Source: Xiphydria camelus
Lineage: Eukaryota > Arthropoda > Insecta > Hymenoptera > Xiphydriidae
NCBI GenBank assembly: GCA_963678675.1
Contig: OY783200.1
Span: 15,061,246 to 15,125,245, forward strand
DNA: 64,000 nt
Direction of reading: 5' to 3'
In this document: in pieces, positions 1-10,454 of the stretch
How positions within the stretch are numbered: position 1 is the first letter of the stretch
Layout: every line of letters starts with the position of its first letter
The notes under the pieces: model-generated
The model's database searches: none
Told to the model about the DNA's origin: nothing
What the model saw: the letters and a program-made list of their open reading frames with translations, nothing else
Position numbers and translations under genes: made by a program

Positions 1-522
1 CACCATCACTTTTGGAATTATCTTCTTTTATCTGCTTGTCGCCTTGAAGTCCACCGTGACTAACACTTGCCGATTTTTCCTTTGGATCCGGATTCTGCAA
101 CGCTAATGCTTGCAGTGCTTCGTGTAATCTTCGAGCTAAATCCGCCTTGGTACCCTCGGTAGTGATACCCAGTTCATTTAATTTCTGCTATAACTCATCC
201 ACCGTCAATGACTTCACGTCATGGAGTGCGCTTTCACCGTGGTCATTCATTTTTAAATAAAATAAAAATGAATTCTTTCGCCTTTGATTGTCAAATATCC
301 GTCTAATATTTAACAACTTATCACTGCAATTACGTCACGTAGTAAAATAAACGTGAATTCGTTCGCCTTTAATTGTCAAATGTCCGTCTAACATTTAACA
401 ACTGTCACTGCAATCACGTCGCGTAGTGCAGGATTTTTCCCCGTGTGGCCGTCTGCCTACCGCGCCCCACGCTTGATGATCACCACCGTTAATAATTCGC
501 AAAACCGGCGGGATCCCGGACG
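1..522 (-). mobile_element. 5' leader and gag start of a third gypsy fragment
   Basis: This piece is nearly identical to 12330-12846, the leader and gag start of the minus-strand gypsy copy. It runs leftward out of the window. The gag start codon lies at 250-248 on the minus strand. It carries the same in-frame TAG about 20 codons into gag as the other minus copy. At its right end the tRNA-Pro primer-binding site is cut after ten bases (513-522) and the 5' LTR is missing. It joins the plus-strand gag copy directly. I infer a separate rearranged fragment of the same family, not an independent insertion with its own LTR. Confidence 0.85.
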
Positions 523-536
523 ATGAATACGAAGTG
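516..536 (+). other. 21-bp pol-derived patch at the inversion junction
   Basis: These 21 bases are identical to 1997-2017, an internal gag-pol segment of the plus copy. The first seven also match the primer-binding site of the minus-strand leader fragment. To the right the sequence continues into gag, which is not what follows 2017. The patch therefore bridges leader and gag through microhomology, as expected of template switching during reverse transcription or of microhomology-mediated repair. Confidence 0.7.
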
Positions 537-1370
537 GCTGCTCTGAAAATTCAGTTACGTGCTTTAAAATTGCCAGCCACGGGTAAAAAAGCGGAACTGG
601 TAAAGCGATTGGAAGAGGCGTTGCAAGCTGCGGAAGAAGACGGTGATATTGAAGAAGAAGAAGAAGATAACAATGAAGAAGACGATGATAGTGAAGAAGA
701 AGAAGTTCAAGAACAAAGTGATGGTGATCCGGGTGAAGGTGCAAATTTACGTGTCCTGGAACAGTTGGCTCGACAATTGCGTGGTAAACCTAAGTTGAAT
801 TTCAAAGACGTTACTGATACCATTGAGACATTTAGTGGTGATAAAGGTGAAAATATTCGCCAGTGGATCTTAAATTTTGAAGAAACAGCGGAAATGGCGA
901 ACTGGACTGACGTGGAAAAAGTGGTAAATGCCAAAAGGAAGCTCCAAGGTTCAGCAAAATTATTTGCTCGCTTCGAATGTCGTGCCAAGACCTGGGTGAA
1001 GCTTAAAAAAATGTTAATTGATGAATTCGCGAAGACTACGAATAGCAAACAGGTCCACAAGCAGTTAAGTTCGACTAAGAAAAAGTCCGACGAGACGTAT
1101 CAAGCCTATGTATATCGTATGCTGGAGATAGCCAGCCATGCCGATATTGAAGTTGAAGTTCAGATACAATGTATCATTGACGGTATTCCTGATGAAGGGC
1201 ATCATAAAACGATTCTCTACGCGGCTACTACGATTAAAGAATTGCGAAAAAATTGCAACAGCATGAGATACAGAAAGCAAACGACAAAAGAGCATCACAG
1301 GCAAAGCAACAAAGCAGTGATAAAAATAAGAAACCTACTGAAACACCTGATGCAACGAAAGAAAAAGTGA
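534..1370 (+). pseudogene. gag: gag of gypsy element, with N-terminal SAP-like motif
   Basis: This is the structural protein of the particle, broken at its 3' end by the one-base deletion near 1250. The first ~35 residues (ALKIQLRALKLPATGKKAEL...) fit a SAP-type helix-extension-helix fold: a Leu-rich first helix, a G-K-K turn and a second helix ending RL. An acidic Glu/Asp-rich linker follows (~40-65), then the capsid-like part with W, L and Y positions typical of gypsy gags (IRQWILNFEE, TYQAYVYRMLE). The true start lies before the rearranged junction, so the N-terminus here is not native. After the deletion the last ~45 residues are out of frame. The real continuation is in the overlapping frame from 1253. 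Confidence 0.8.
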
Positions 1371-4300
1371 AACGATGTTTTAATTGCGGAAGTAAAAGTC
1401 ACGTGTCAAACAATTGCCCTGATAAGGATAAGGGACCAAAATGTTTTAACTGTGATCAATATGGACACGTAGCTCCAAAGTGTACACAGCTAAAAAAGGT
1501 TGAAAGAAGCGGTACCACGAAAAATAATTCTACTAGTGCCAAGGTGAGAGTCGATGCAGTAAAATCAAGACAATCAACGGATAAAAAGACGTATAAAAAA
1601 GTTGAAATTATGGGAACAGAAGTGACAGCCGTAATTGATCCAGCCAGTGATATTCATTTAATTCGTGCCAGCCTCTATTTGCAATTGGGAGCTCCACCGT
1701 TGGAGCCAAAAGTAGTGTCGTTCAACGGTGTGGGTATACCTGTTTCGCAGTATACCATGGGACGTTTCATAACTGAGCTGACGATTGACGGAATGACATT
1801 CAATTTCGCATTTGATGTCGTTCCAGATCATTATCTTGGACATAATTTACTGATTGTTGGCGAATTGTCCGAATTTGCAGAAGTTACGTTAAGAAATAAA
1901 CAAGCAACTGTGAGCCAGTTGAAAGCTGAAGAAACTACAGTACAAACCAATGATCCGGGGTGGAAAGAGGTGTTGAACATCAACGTTCTTGATGAACCGG
2001 ACGATGAATACGAAGTGTCATTAAATCACCTGGTGGATTCAGAATTAAAGGACAAAGTGCGCGAGTTGATTGAAAACTATGAACTGATAAAGACGAAAAA
2101 CAGTGGTGTAAAATTACAGATAATGCTGACCGATAACATCCCAGTGCATCAACATCCCCGTCGCTTGTCAGTGAGTCAAAGAGAAATAGTCAACCAGATC
2201 ATCGCCGATTGGGTGAAAAGAGGACTAGTGTGGCTAAGTACGTCGGATTACGCAAGTCCAATCGTATTAGTGGAAAAGAAGAATGGTGAATTTCGATTGT
2301 GTATTGACTATCGCATGTTAAACAAAAAAGTGATCAGGGATAGGAATCCGCTTCCCCTGATTGAAGACCAGCTTGATAAACTGCAAGATGCTGAAGTGTT
2401 TAGTACACTGGATCTTAAGGATGGATTTCTCCAGGTACCCGTAGAAGAAGGAAGTATTAAATATACAGCTTTCGTTGTACCCGACGGACATTGGGAGTTT
2501 TGCGGAATGCCGTTTGGTTTCGCCAACTCACCAGCGGTATTCCAGAGATACGTAAGAGTAGTCTTTAAAGAGCTAATCGAGAAAGGTATCGTGCATAATT
2601 ATCTAGATGATTTAATTATTGCATCCAAGACAATAGAGGAGAATGTACAAAAATTAGCTACGGTGTTGAAAACAGCGAGCGAATACGGTCTGGTAATCAA
2701 CTGGAAGAAGTGCCAATTTTTAGTCACCCAAGTTGAATACTTGGGGTATCTCATCAAAGCTGTACGTTATTACCCATCAGAAAAGAAGACAGAAGCAGTG
2801 GCTAAATTTCCAAAACCAAAAACCGTTAAACAAATTCAGAGTTTCTTGGGCCTCACTGGATATTTTCGTAAATTTATATTCCAGTTTGCTATTCGTGCAC
2901 GTCCGTTATCAAATTTGCTAAGAAATAACGTCAAATTTGAGTTTGGTCCTGATCAAGAAGCTGCGTTTGAAGATTTAAAAGGTGCATTGATAGATAGACC
3001 AGTACTGCGACTGTACCGTGTTGGTGCAGAGACGGAGCTCCACACTGATGCATGTATGGGTGGTCTCGGAGCGATTTTACTACAGAGAAACCCAGATGAC
3101 AACTTATTTCATCCAATCTACTGCGCCAGCTGGAAGACCAGTCTAGCTGAAGAGAAATATACAATTTTCGAATTAGAAATGTTAGCTGTGGTCAAAGCAT
3201 TAAAGAAGTTTAGAATTTATTTACTAGGAATCCCCTTCAAGATTATAACTGATTGTCGTGCCTTTGCCATGACCATGAAGAAGAAGGACACCTGTCTACG
3301 AGTGTCACATTGGGTGTTACTGCTAGAACAGTTCCAGTACACTATTGAGCACCGACCAGGAACGGCAATGAAACACGTCGACGCACTGAGTCGCAACCCT
3401 GTGACAGTGTTATGCATTGACCAAAACCAGGACAGATTGATTGTTAAAATTCAGAGAGCTCAACAAGAGGATTCAGAACTTCTAAAATTGATCGAAAATA
3501 TTAAACAACAAAACAGTCAAGAATTCAAGTTGAAAGGGCAAAAAGTTCTTTATCGAGAAAGCAACGGCATTGAACAGCTGGTAGTCCCCAGGAGCATGCA
3601 GCGTGAGGTCATTCACCAGGCTCATGACCGAGGACACTTCGGGTGGAAGAAGACAGAATATTCATTGATGCAAGAATTTTGGTTCCCCAAAATGCGTGAA
3701 AAAATCCAAAAATATATTGAAAATTGTATACAATGTTTGTTGGCAGAAAAGAAAAAGAGAAAAGCTGAAGGCTGGCTCAATCCAATTGGAAAAGGTGACA
3801 AGCCATTGGACACCTATCACGTGGACCAGTTGGGCCCCATGCCGTCTACAAAGAAAAGTTACAACCACCTATACGTCGTCGTGGATGCCTTCACGAAATT
3901 TGTGTGGATTTATCCAACGAAGTCAACGACTGCTGAGGAAGTTATTACACGTATGAAGAGACAAGCAATTACATTTGGTAACCCACAACGAATTATCTCA
4001 GATAGAGAGGAACTGCTTTTACATCCAACGCGTTCAAGGAGTACTGCAGTGAGGAGAAAATCGAGCATGTATTAATTACAACTGGAGTTCCAAGGGGAAA
4101 TGGACAAGTGGAACGTATAAATCGTGTCATTATACCCATTCTGACAAAATTATCCATTGAAAAACCAATGGAATGGTATAAACAGGTTGATACAGTACAA
4201 AAAGTGATTAATTCAACATTCAATCGAAGCATCGGTTAAACGCCCTTCGAATTACTGATGGGAGTGAAAGTGAAACTTAAAGATGACCCAACACTACGGG

Positions 4301-4755
4301 AAATAGTAGACAAAGAAATCGTTGAAATCTTCGAAGAACAACGAAGTACTCTCCGAGATGAAGCACGTGCAAATTTACTAAAAGTACAAGAAGAAAATCG
4401 CAAGACATTTAACAAAAAGCGCAAGAGTCCAAAACAGTATAAAGCCGATAATCTTGTGGCAATTCAACGAACACAGATAGCACCTGGGCTGAAACTATAC
4501 CGCAAATTTCTAGGCCCTTACCGAGTTGTCATAGTACTAAGGAATAATCGCTACCTGGTAGAGACAATCGGTACACACGAAGGTCCAGTTAAAACAAGTA
4601 CGTCAGCAGACCACATGAAACCCTGGTCAAATAACATTGACAAGCTGTTCGGCTGGGAAGATGATGTAGAACCAGAGGATGTCGACTACGCAGACTATAT
4701 GGAGGAAGCAGGCAGTATCGAGGACGATATTGAAGAACAGGATGGCCGAGTGTAG
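1253..4755 (+). pseudogene. pol: gypsy nucleocapsid-pol (protease, RT, RNase H, integrase)
   Basis: Two CCHC knuckles start it (CFNCGSKSHVSNNC and CFNCDQYGHVAPKC). A protease-like segment has DPASD where DTGAD is usual. Reverse transcriptase follows, with catalytic YLDD at 2600-2611, RNase H (HTDACMGGLGAIL, then DALSR) and integrase with its HHCC zinc motif and the first two catalytic Asp residues (YHVDQLG, IISDR). A GA duplication at about 4003 shifts frame. The third acidic residue (GQVERINR) lies in the next frame. A Lys codon is TAA at ~4237. The frame then stays open to a TAG at 4753-4755 that is formed by the first bases of the LTR. It made the replication enzymes and is now defective. 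Confidence 0.9.
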
Positions 4756-5050
4756 AAGTGCGTGCGGTTCCGGGTATTTAGGCGAGGGTATCGGGTGATT
4801 GCGTAGTGCGTGGCAGGGCGTCTGCGATTCCGGGTATTTAGGCGAAGGTATCGGGTGATTGCGTAGTGCGTAGCAGGGCGTAAGGATGTGGAATGAAACA
4901 AAGGCGTGATTGAGAATTGGTAAGAGTGAACGAGAAGCATTGTATGGTTTAGAGGGAGTCAGATGAGCGAAGCAGGAAATGAGCAGGCAGTCTTAAACGG
5001 AGAACGGTCGAGTATAGTTCGAAGTATCGCAAAATCGGAATAATCCTACA
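4751..5050 (+). repeat. 3' LTR (300 bp) of the plus gypsy copy
   Basis: It begins TGTAGAAG and ends CCTACA, so the ends are the inverted pair TGTAG/CTACA. It is the same length and nearly the same sequence as the LTR at 12858-13157. Inside lie two tandem copies of a ~60-bp unit (about 4765-4885) with the motif CCGGGTATTTAGGCGA. No clear polypurine tract precedes it. The five bases after it (AAATT) are those that follow a 5' LTR in this family, not a 3' LTR flank. Confidence 0.9.
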
Positions 5051-5054
5051 AAAT

Positions 5055-7118
5055 TAAGGGCCTAGAAATTTGCGGTATAGTTTCAGCCCAGGTGCCATCT
5101 GTGTTCGTTGAATTGCCACAAGATCATCGGCTTTATACTGTTTTGGACTCTTGCGCTTTTTGTTAAATGTCTTGCGATTTTCTTCTTGTACTTTTAGTAA
5201 ATTTGCACGTGCTTCATCTCGGAGAGTACTTCGTTGTTCTTCGAAGATTTCAACGATTTCTTTGTCTACTATTTCCCGTAGTGTTGGGTCATCTTTAAGT
5301 TTCACTTTCACTCCCATCAGTAATTCGAAGGGCGTTTTACCGATGCTTCGATTGAATGTTGAATTAATCACTTTTTGTACTGTATCAACCTGTTTATACC
5401 ATTCCATTGGTTTTTCAATGGATAATTTTGTCAGAATGGGTATAATGACACGATTTATACGTTCCACTTGTCCATTTCCCCTTGGAACTCCAGTTGTAAT
5501 TAATACATGCTCGATTTTCTCCTCACTGCAGTACTCCTTGAACGCGTTGGATGTAAAAGCAGTTCCTCTCTATCTGAGATAATTCGTTGTGGGTTACCAA
5601 ATGTAACTGCTTCTCTCCTCATACGTGTAATAACTTCCTCAGCAGTCGTTGACTTCGTTGGATAAATCCACACAAATTTCGTGAAGGCATCCACGACGAC
5701 GTATAGGTGGTTGTAACTTTTCTTTGTAGACGGCATGGGGCCCAAGTGGTCCACGTGATAGGTGTCCAATGGCTTGTCACCTTTTCCAATTGGATTGAGC
5801 CAGCCTTCAGCTTTTCCCTTTTTCTTTTCTGCCAACAAACACTGTATACAATTTTCAATATATTTTTGGACTTTTTCACGCATTTTGGGGAACCAAAATT
5901 CTTGCATCAATGAATATTCTGTCTTCTTCCACCCGAAGTGTCCTCGGTCATGAGCCTGGTGAATGACCTCACGCTGCATGCTCCTGGGGACTACCAGCTG
6001 TTCAATGCCGTTGCTTTCTCGATAAAGAACTTTTTGCCCTTTCAACTTGAATTCTTGACTGTTTTGTTGTTTAATATTTCCGATCAATTTTAGAAGTTCT
6101 GAATCCTCTTGTTGAGCTCTCTGAATTTTAACAATCAATGTGTCCTGGTTTTGGTCAATGCATAACACTGTCACAGGGTTGCGACTCAGTGCGTCGACGT
6201 GTTTCATTGCCGTTCCTGGTCGGTGCTCAATAGTGTACTGGAACTGTTCTAGCAGTAACACCCAATGTGACACTCGTAGACAGGTGTCCTTCTTCTTCAT
6301 GGTCATGGCAAAGGCACGACAATCAGTTATAATCTTGAAGGGGATTCCTAGTAACTAAATTCTAAACTTCTTTAATGCTTTGACCACAGCTAACATTTTT
6401 AATTCGAAAATTGTATATTTCTCTTCAGCTAGACTGGTCTTCCAGCTGGCGTAGTAGATTGGATGAAATAAGTTGTCATCTGGGTTTCTCTGTAGTAAAA
6501 TCGCTCCGAGACCACCCATACATGCATCAGTGTGGAGCTCCGTCTCTGCACCAACACGGTACAGTCGCAATACTGGTCTATCTATCAATGCACCTTTTAA
6601 ATCTTCAAACGCAGCTTCTTGATCAGGACCAAACTCAAATTTGACGTTATTTCTTAGCAAATTTGATAACGGACATGCACGAATAGCAAACTGGAATATA
6701 AATTTACGAAAATATCCAGTGAGGCCCAAGAAACTCTGAATTTGTTTAACGGTTTTTGGTTTTGGAAATTTAGCCACTGCTTCTGTCTTCTTTTCTGATG
6801 GGTAATAACGTACAGCTTTGATGAGATACCCCAAGTATTCAACTTGGGTGACTAAAAATTGGCACTTCTTCCAGTTGATTACCAGACCGTATTCGCTCGC
6901 TGTTTTCAACACCGTAGCTAATTTTTGTACATTCTCCTCTATTGTCTTGGATGCAATAATTAAATCATCTAGATAATTATGCACGATACCTTTCTCGATT
7001 AGCTCTTTAAAGACTACTCTTACGTATCTCTGGAATACCGCTGGTGAGTTGGCGAAACCAAACGGCATTCTGCAAAACTCCCAATGTCCGTCGGGTACAA
7101 CGAAAGCTGTATATTTAA
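5055..7118 (-). pseudogene. pol: gypsy pol, C-terminal two thirds (RT core to integrase)
   Basis: Reading right to left, it starts inside RT just before the MPFGFANSP motif, includes the YLDD box, then RNase H and integrase. A TAT-to-TAG change at about 6355 stops the frame between the two halves of RNase H. The plus copy has Tyr there. The shared GA duplication lies near 5568. Past that point the integrase catalytic Glu and C-terminal region run in the next frame (about 5467-5055), where Lys is kept at the site that is a stop in the plus copy. The gene is cut off at the tail-to-tail junction. Confidence 0.88.
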
Positions 7119-7849
7119 TCCCCCCACAAAAACAGATTCTCTGTAAAAAAAGGCGGCATGTTCATTCAGTGCCAACAAAAATTGATACGTAAAATACTCT
7201 CCAAAAAAGATTTGAAATCAATTAAGATCGCCATGTTCAAGATTTATGTATTAAAAGTAAAAGGCATCATTTGAAAGGAAAATTATTGTAAATCAAGTTA
7301 CTAAAAAATTCGACTAAAAAAATTTATAAAAAAATTTTAATAAAAAAGAACTTGCCGCGTTTAAGTTTTCATATTTTGTCCACTATGCCGAATAATTGGC
7401 AGTGCTTGGACGGTGCTAGAGTGATTCATAAATTACACTGCCGAAGTCAAATTCAGAGAATTTCAGAAGGCCCCCGCCTAATTGGTTTCCCGTGCGACAT
7501 TCGGTATACTGGTGGTATCATATTATAAGTGTATGAATTTATTTAAAATCATAAGTGCATAAACATCGAGTATAATTCTGTCTGAATTTTTTATTTTGAA
7601 GAAAAAAACGCGGCAAGTTCTTTTTTATTAAAATTTTTTTATAAATTTTTTTAGTCGAATTTTTTAGTAACTTGATTTACAATAATTTTCCTTTCAAATG
7701 ATGCCTTTTACTTTTAATACATAAATCTTGAACATGGCGATCTTAATTGATTTCAAATCTTTTTTGGAGAGTATTTTACGTATCAATTTTTGTTGGCACT
7801 GAATGAACATGCCGCCTTTTTTTACAGAGAATCTGTTTTTGTGGGGGGA
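7119..7849. repeat. 731-bp foldback end of copy A
   Basis: Arms of about 244 bp at 7119-7362 and 7607-7849 are near-perfect reverse complements around a ~244-bp unrelated centre. The outer arm ends carry a small hairpin, ACAGATTCTCTGT. Related foldbacks lie at about 40262-41076, 49313-49994 and 55133-55815. Confidence 0.88.
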
Positions 7850-10440
7850 TTTCACTACTTTTTGGAATTTATTCATGAGGAAGATACGTACATGTAGAAG
7901 AATAGCTGTTTATTACCACAAAATTGAAGTCTCACATTTTATACCGATACGAGCCAATTAATTATAACCACGTTACTTTTGATTTATTCTCGTGATATTT
8001 TGAAAGGTACTTATAGACTAGAGAGCCCTTATATTTTTAACTTTGCCTTAGTATTTTGGAGAAATAAAACATATACCGCTTTCGAATTTACAGGTTAAGT
8101 ATTACTGCAGAACGAGTAGGTTAGAAGATTTTCATAAAGACTCACGATTTTCTGACATATCATCTCGTACAGGTGCAACCGAAGAGGATCTAACTCATGT
8201 CCTGTCCGTAAAAAGATGACTCGATGGACATCGGAGAATGTCAGTCTTATCAGCGAGCGCCTTCATCCATAGTACCCATAGTACTTTCATTGCAATATGG
8301 GCTTTTCGTTCCAACTATTCCTGCTTTAAGGAGGTTCGACTATCAGACGAAAACCAACTTAGAGCCCTAATTTTTTTATATGATATACACGAATACTTTA
8401 CACAACTAATACGAAAATTTGAGCAATATAGACCGTCTATAGTTTCTTCGTTATTTTATTCTAAAGTTGACCACTTTTAACATATCGCCTTATGGCAGAC
8501 GATTGTACTAAGGTAGATTATCACTGACTTTAACACACATTTGGTCCGTGAGAAATCCTCACTGGGTAGAAGAAGTCGAAGGCGATGGAGTGGAGGCGAT
8601 GAACTAAAAATAAAATAAAATTTAGTATATAAATCGAAACTTGTAGTAGGAAGGCAGAGGGCAAGCACCGATGAGAAAAAAAATAGAAATAAAGTATTAT
8701 AGTTACCCCGATATTGTAGTTACTCCGATGATTTGTTCTTCTCCCACGACTTAGATTCTCCAATATGTAGAAATATACCGTCTTCCCATACTGACAGTAT
8801 ACATGCATTTTACCTTTAATATGCCGGAATTAAAAATCTCTAGAACTCTGCGGTACAATGCCACGGTAGGAATATCAAATTCTACCGACATGACATGCTT
8901 CGACAAGGTCTGTATCAACTTTAGCATTATATTGGGGGCACTGCACTAATCCTGTGGCACATTTTTCTATCTGGGAAAGCCGTGGTAGAAAAGTAGGAGA
9001 TACGATAGAATTGGATTACAATAATGAAGTAATTATTTTATTATCTTTTCTTTATCGATATATTTTCCCTTTCGTATTATTAAAAGTTCCAATTATATAT
9101 TATCGGAACGCTGTACAGCTGTACTACCATAATAATATGCTTTCCCAGATAGAAAAATGTGCCACAGGATTAGTGCAGTGCCCTTAATATACCGCTAAAG
9201 TTGATACAGACCTTGTCGAAGCATGTCATGTCGGTAGAACCTGATATTCATACCGTGGCATTGTACCGCAGAGTTCTAGAGATTTTTAATTCCGGCATAT
9301 TGGAGGTAAAATGCATGTATACTGTCAGTACGGGAAGACGGTATATTATCGGAACGCTGTACAGCTGTACTACCATAATAATATGCTTTCCTAGATAGAA
9401 AAATGTGCCACAGGATTAGTGCAGTGCCCTTAATATACCGCTAAAGTTGATACAGACCTTGTCGAAGCATGTCATGTCGGTAGAACCTGATATTCACACC
9501 GTGGCATTGTACCGCAATTCTAGAGAATTCTTTTCTACCTAGGTTGATTTTTGACTGCGAAGAAAAATCAAATTTCCACCAATCCGTCCCGTTCTCGTAT
9601 GGCGCTGAAAACAAAAAATAGAATAACCACAAAGATATTTGTTCTGTATAAGGGATGAAAATGAGGTTAAGACAGTCAGTTAGGAAGTTACTTATCTGAT
9701 GCCACTTCTTCCGAGATATAGATGTCTCCTTCCCTGTTCTTCATGCACCAGCAACCAAAGAAAAATGACACTGCTTCCGTGCACTGTTTTGATTATTAAA
9801 AAAAAATCTAAACGATTTGATAATAGCTAGCTGTCAGAGCGTCTGTCACATTCACCACTGTTGAGATTCACTACTCCGATTACACTGAATTTGTACTTTT
9901 TATTAACAAGCGCGTCCGAGGATCGAAAAAATGCGAGGGATATCGTTTCGCGAATGGAAATATTTTTAAATTTTGAAAAACAACTAAACATTCAAGGAAT
10001 ATAGTCTCTCACACACTCTCACATACATTTTTGATGGCGTATGCGTGTGGCCGCATCTGTGTACACATTTCCGACCATGGACGAATACCGCCGAAGACAG
10101 GCGGAATTTTTGTGACATTTTTACATATATATATCGCCCGAGAAATCGGATTCTCGACTTTAATGGGGCGAGGGGCGTGGCTTCGCGTTGCTAAGGAAAA
10201 ATCTCTGTTAATATGTAACTTACAACATTTACTCTGGTCTCTATCGATAGAGAATAGTCGATTTATATGGCCTAACTAAGCATAGTTTTGGTTATAACCG
10301 TATATTTATTGAGAAAATTCGATGTTAAAATTGAGGGGTGAAGGGGGCAGACATTTTTCCTGTAAAGATACACGGGTGCTCGCGGCGACAGCGCTGGTGG
10401 CGTCGTTCTGACGACTTGAATGAACATGCCGCGAGACACT
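7850..10440. other. Interior of copy A without a supported gene
   Basis: Segments match the other copies: 7850-8030 with 49140-49320 and 55810-56000, 8100-8300 with 40040-40200 and 47800-47950, 8530-8800 with 36130-36370, and 9540-10440 with 33400-34330 and 45010-45900. This mosaic conservation shows a family whose interior has been reshuffled. I see no intact coding region. Confidence 0.65.
8765..9515. repeat. Inverted plus tandem ~244-bp repeats within copy A
   Basis: The motif TATTATCGGAACGCTGTACA occurs at about 9098 and again at 9342, a 244-bp tandem step. The same unit appears inverted at about 8765-8985. Short open frames here are by-products of the repeat. Confidence 0.7.
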
Positions 10441-10454
10441 ACCGTGTCTCTTGA

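Larger units (their letters stand above)
523..5050 (+). mobile_element. Gypsy (Ty3-like) retrotransposon, plus-strand copy lacking 5' LTR
   Basis: Order is gag, zinc knuckles, protease, reverse transcriptase, RNase H, integrase, 3' LTR. No env follows integrase. The 5' LTR and leader are absent because the copy starts at the rearranged junction near 523. Gag and pol should be one reading frame, as the minus copy shows. Here they are separated by loss of one A in an A-run at 1247-1252 (six here, seven at 11659-11665 in the minus copy). A two-base GA duplication near 4003 and a stop near 4237 also break pol. The element belongs to the Metaviridae by domain order. I did not place it in a named clade. 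Confidence 0.9.
7119..10454 (-). mobile_element. Helitron-like foldback element, copy A (3336 bp)
   Basis: The uninterrupted sequence at 2455-2465 of the plus gypsy copy gives the empty site, and the insert lies exactly between A and T with no target duplication. Read on the minus strand it begins TCAAGAGACACGG, with a GAGACAC/GTGTCTC hairpin at once. It ends in a 731-bp foldback whose last bases are GTGGGGGGA. It shares both ends with copies B (33388-41076) and C (45003-49994). It has no convincing protein-coding gene, so it looks non-autonomous. The A|T site and 5' TC fit Helitrons. The usual 3' CTRR is absent, so the class is uncertain. Confidence 0.75.

Noticed and set aside
4755..5050. 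Short env or accessory frame after pol in the first gypsy family
   Set aside because: Pol runs into the LTR. No space for another gene.
5151..6644. Plus-strand frames over the minus gypsy copy
   Set aside because: Mirror-image shadows of pol. The same peptides appear on the other strand of the plus copy.
10306..10454. C-terminal ~45 residues of the 613-codon minus frame
   Set aside because: They are read-through from gypsy pol into the inserted element, not part of either gene.
7119..10454. Classification as a canonical Helitron
   Set aside because: A|T site and 5' TC fit, but no CTRR end and no Rep-helicase. Kept only as Helitron-like.
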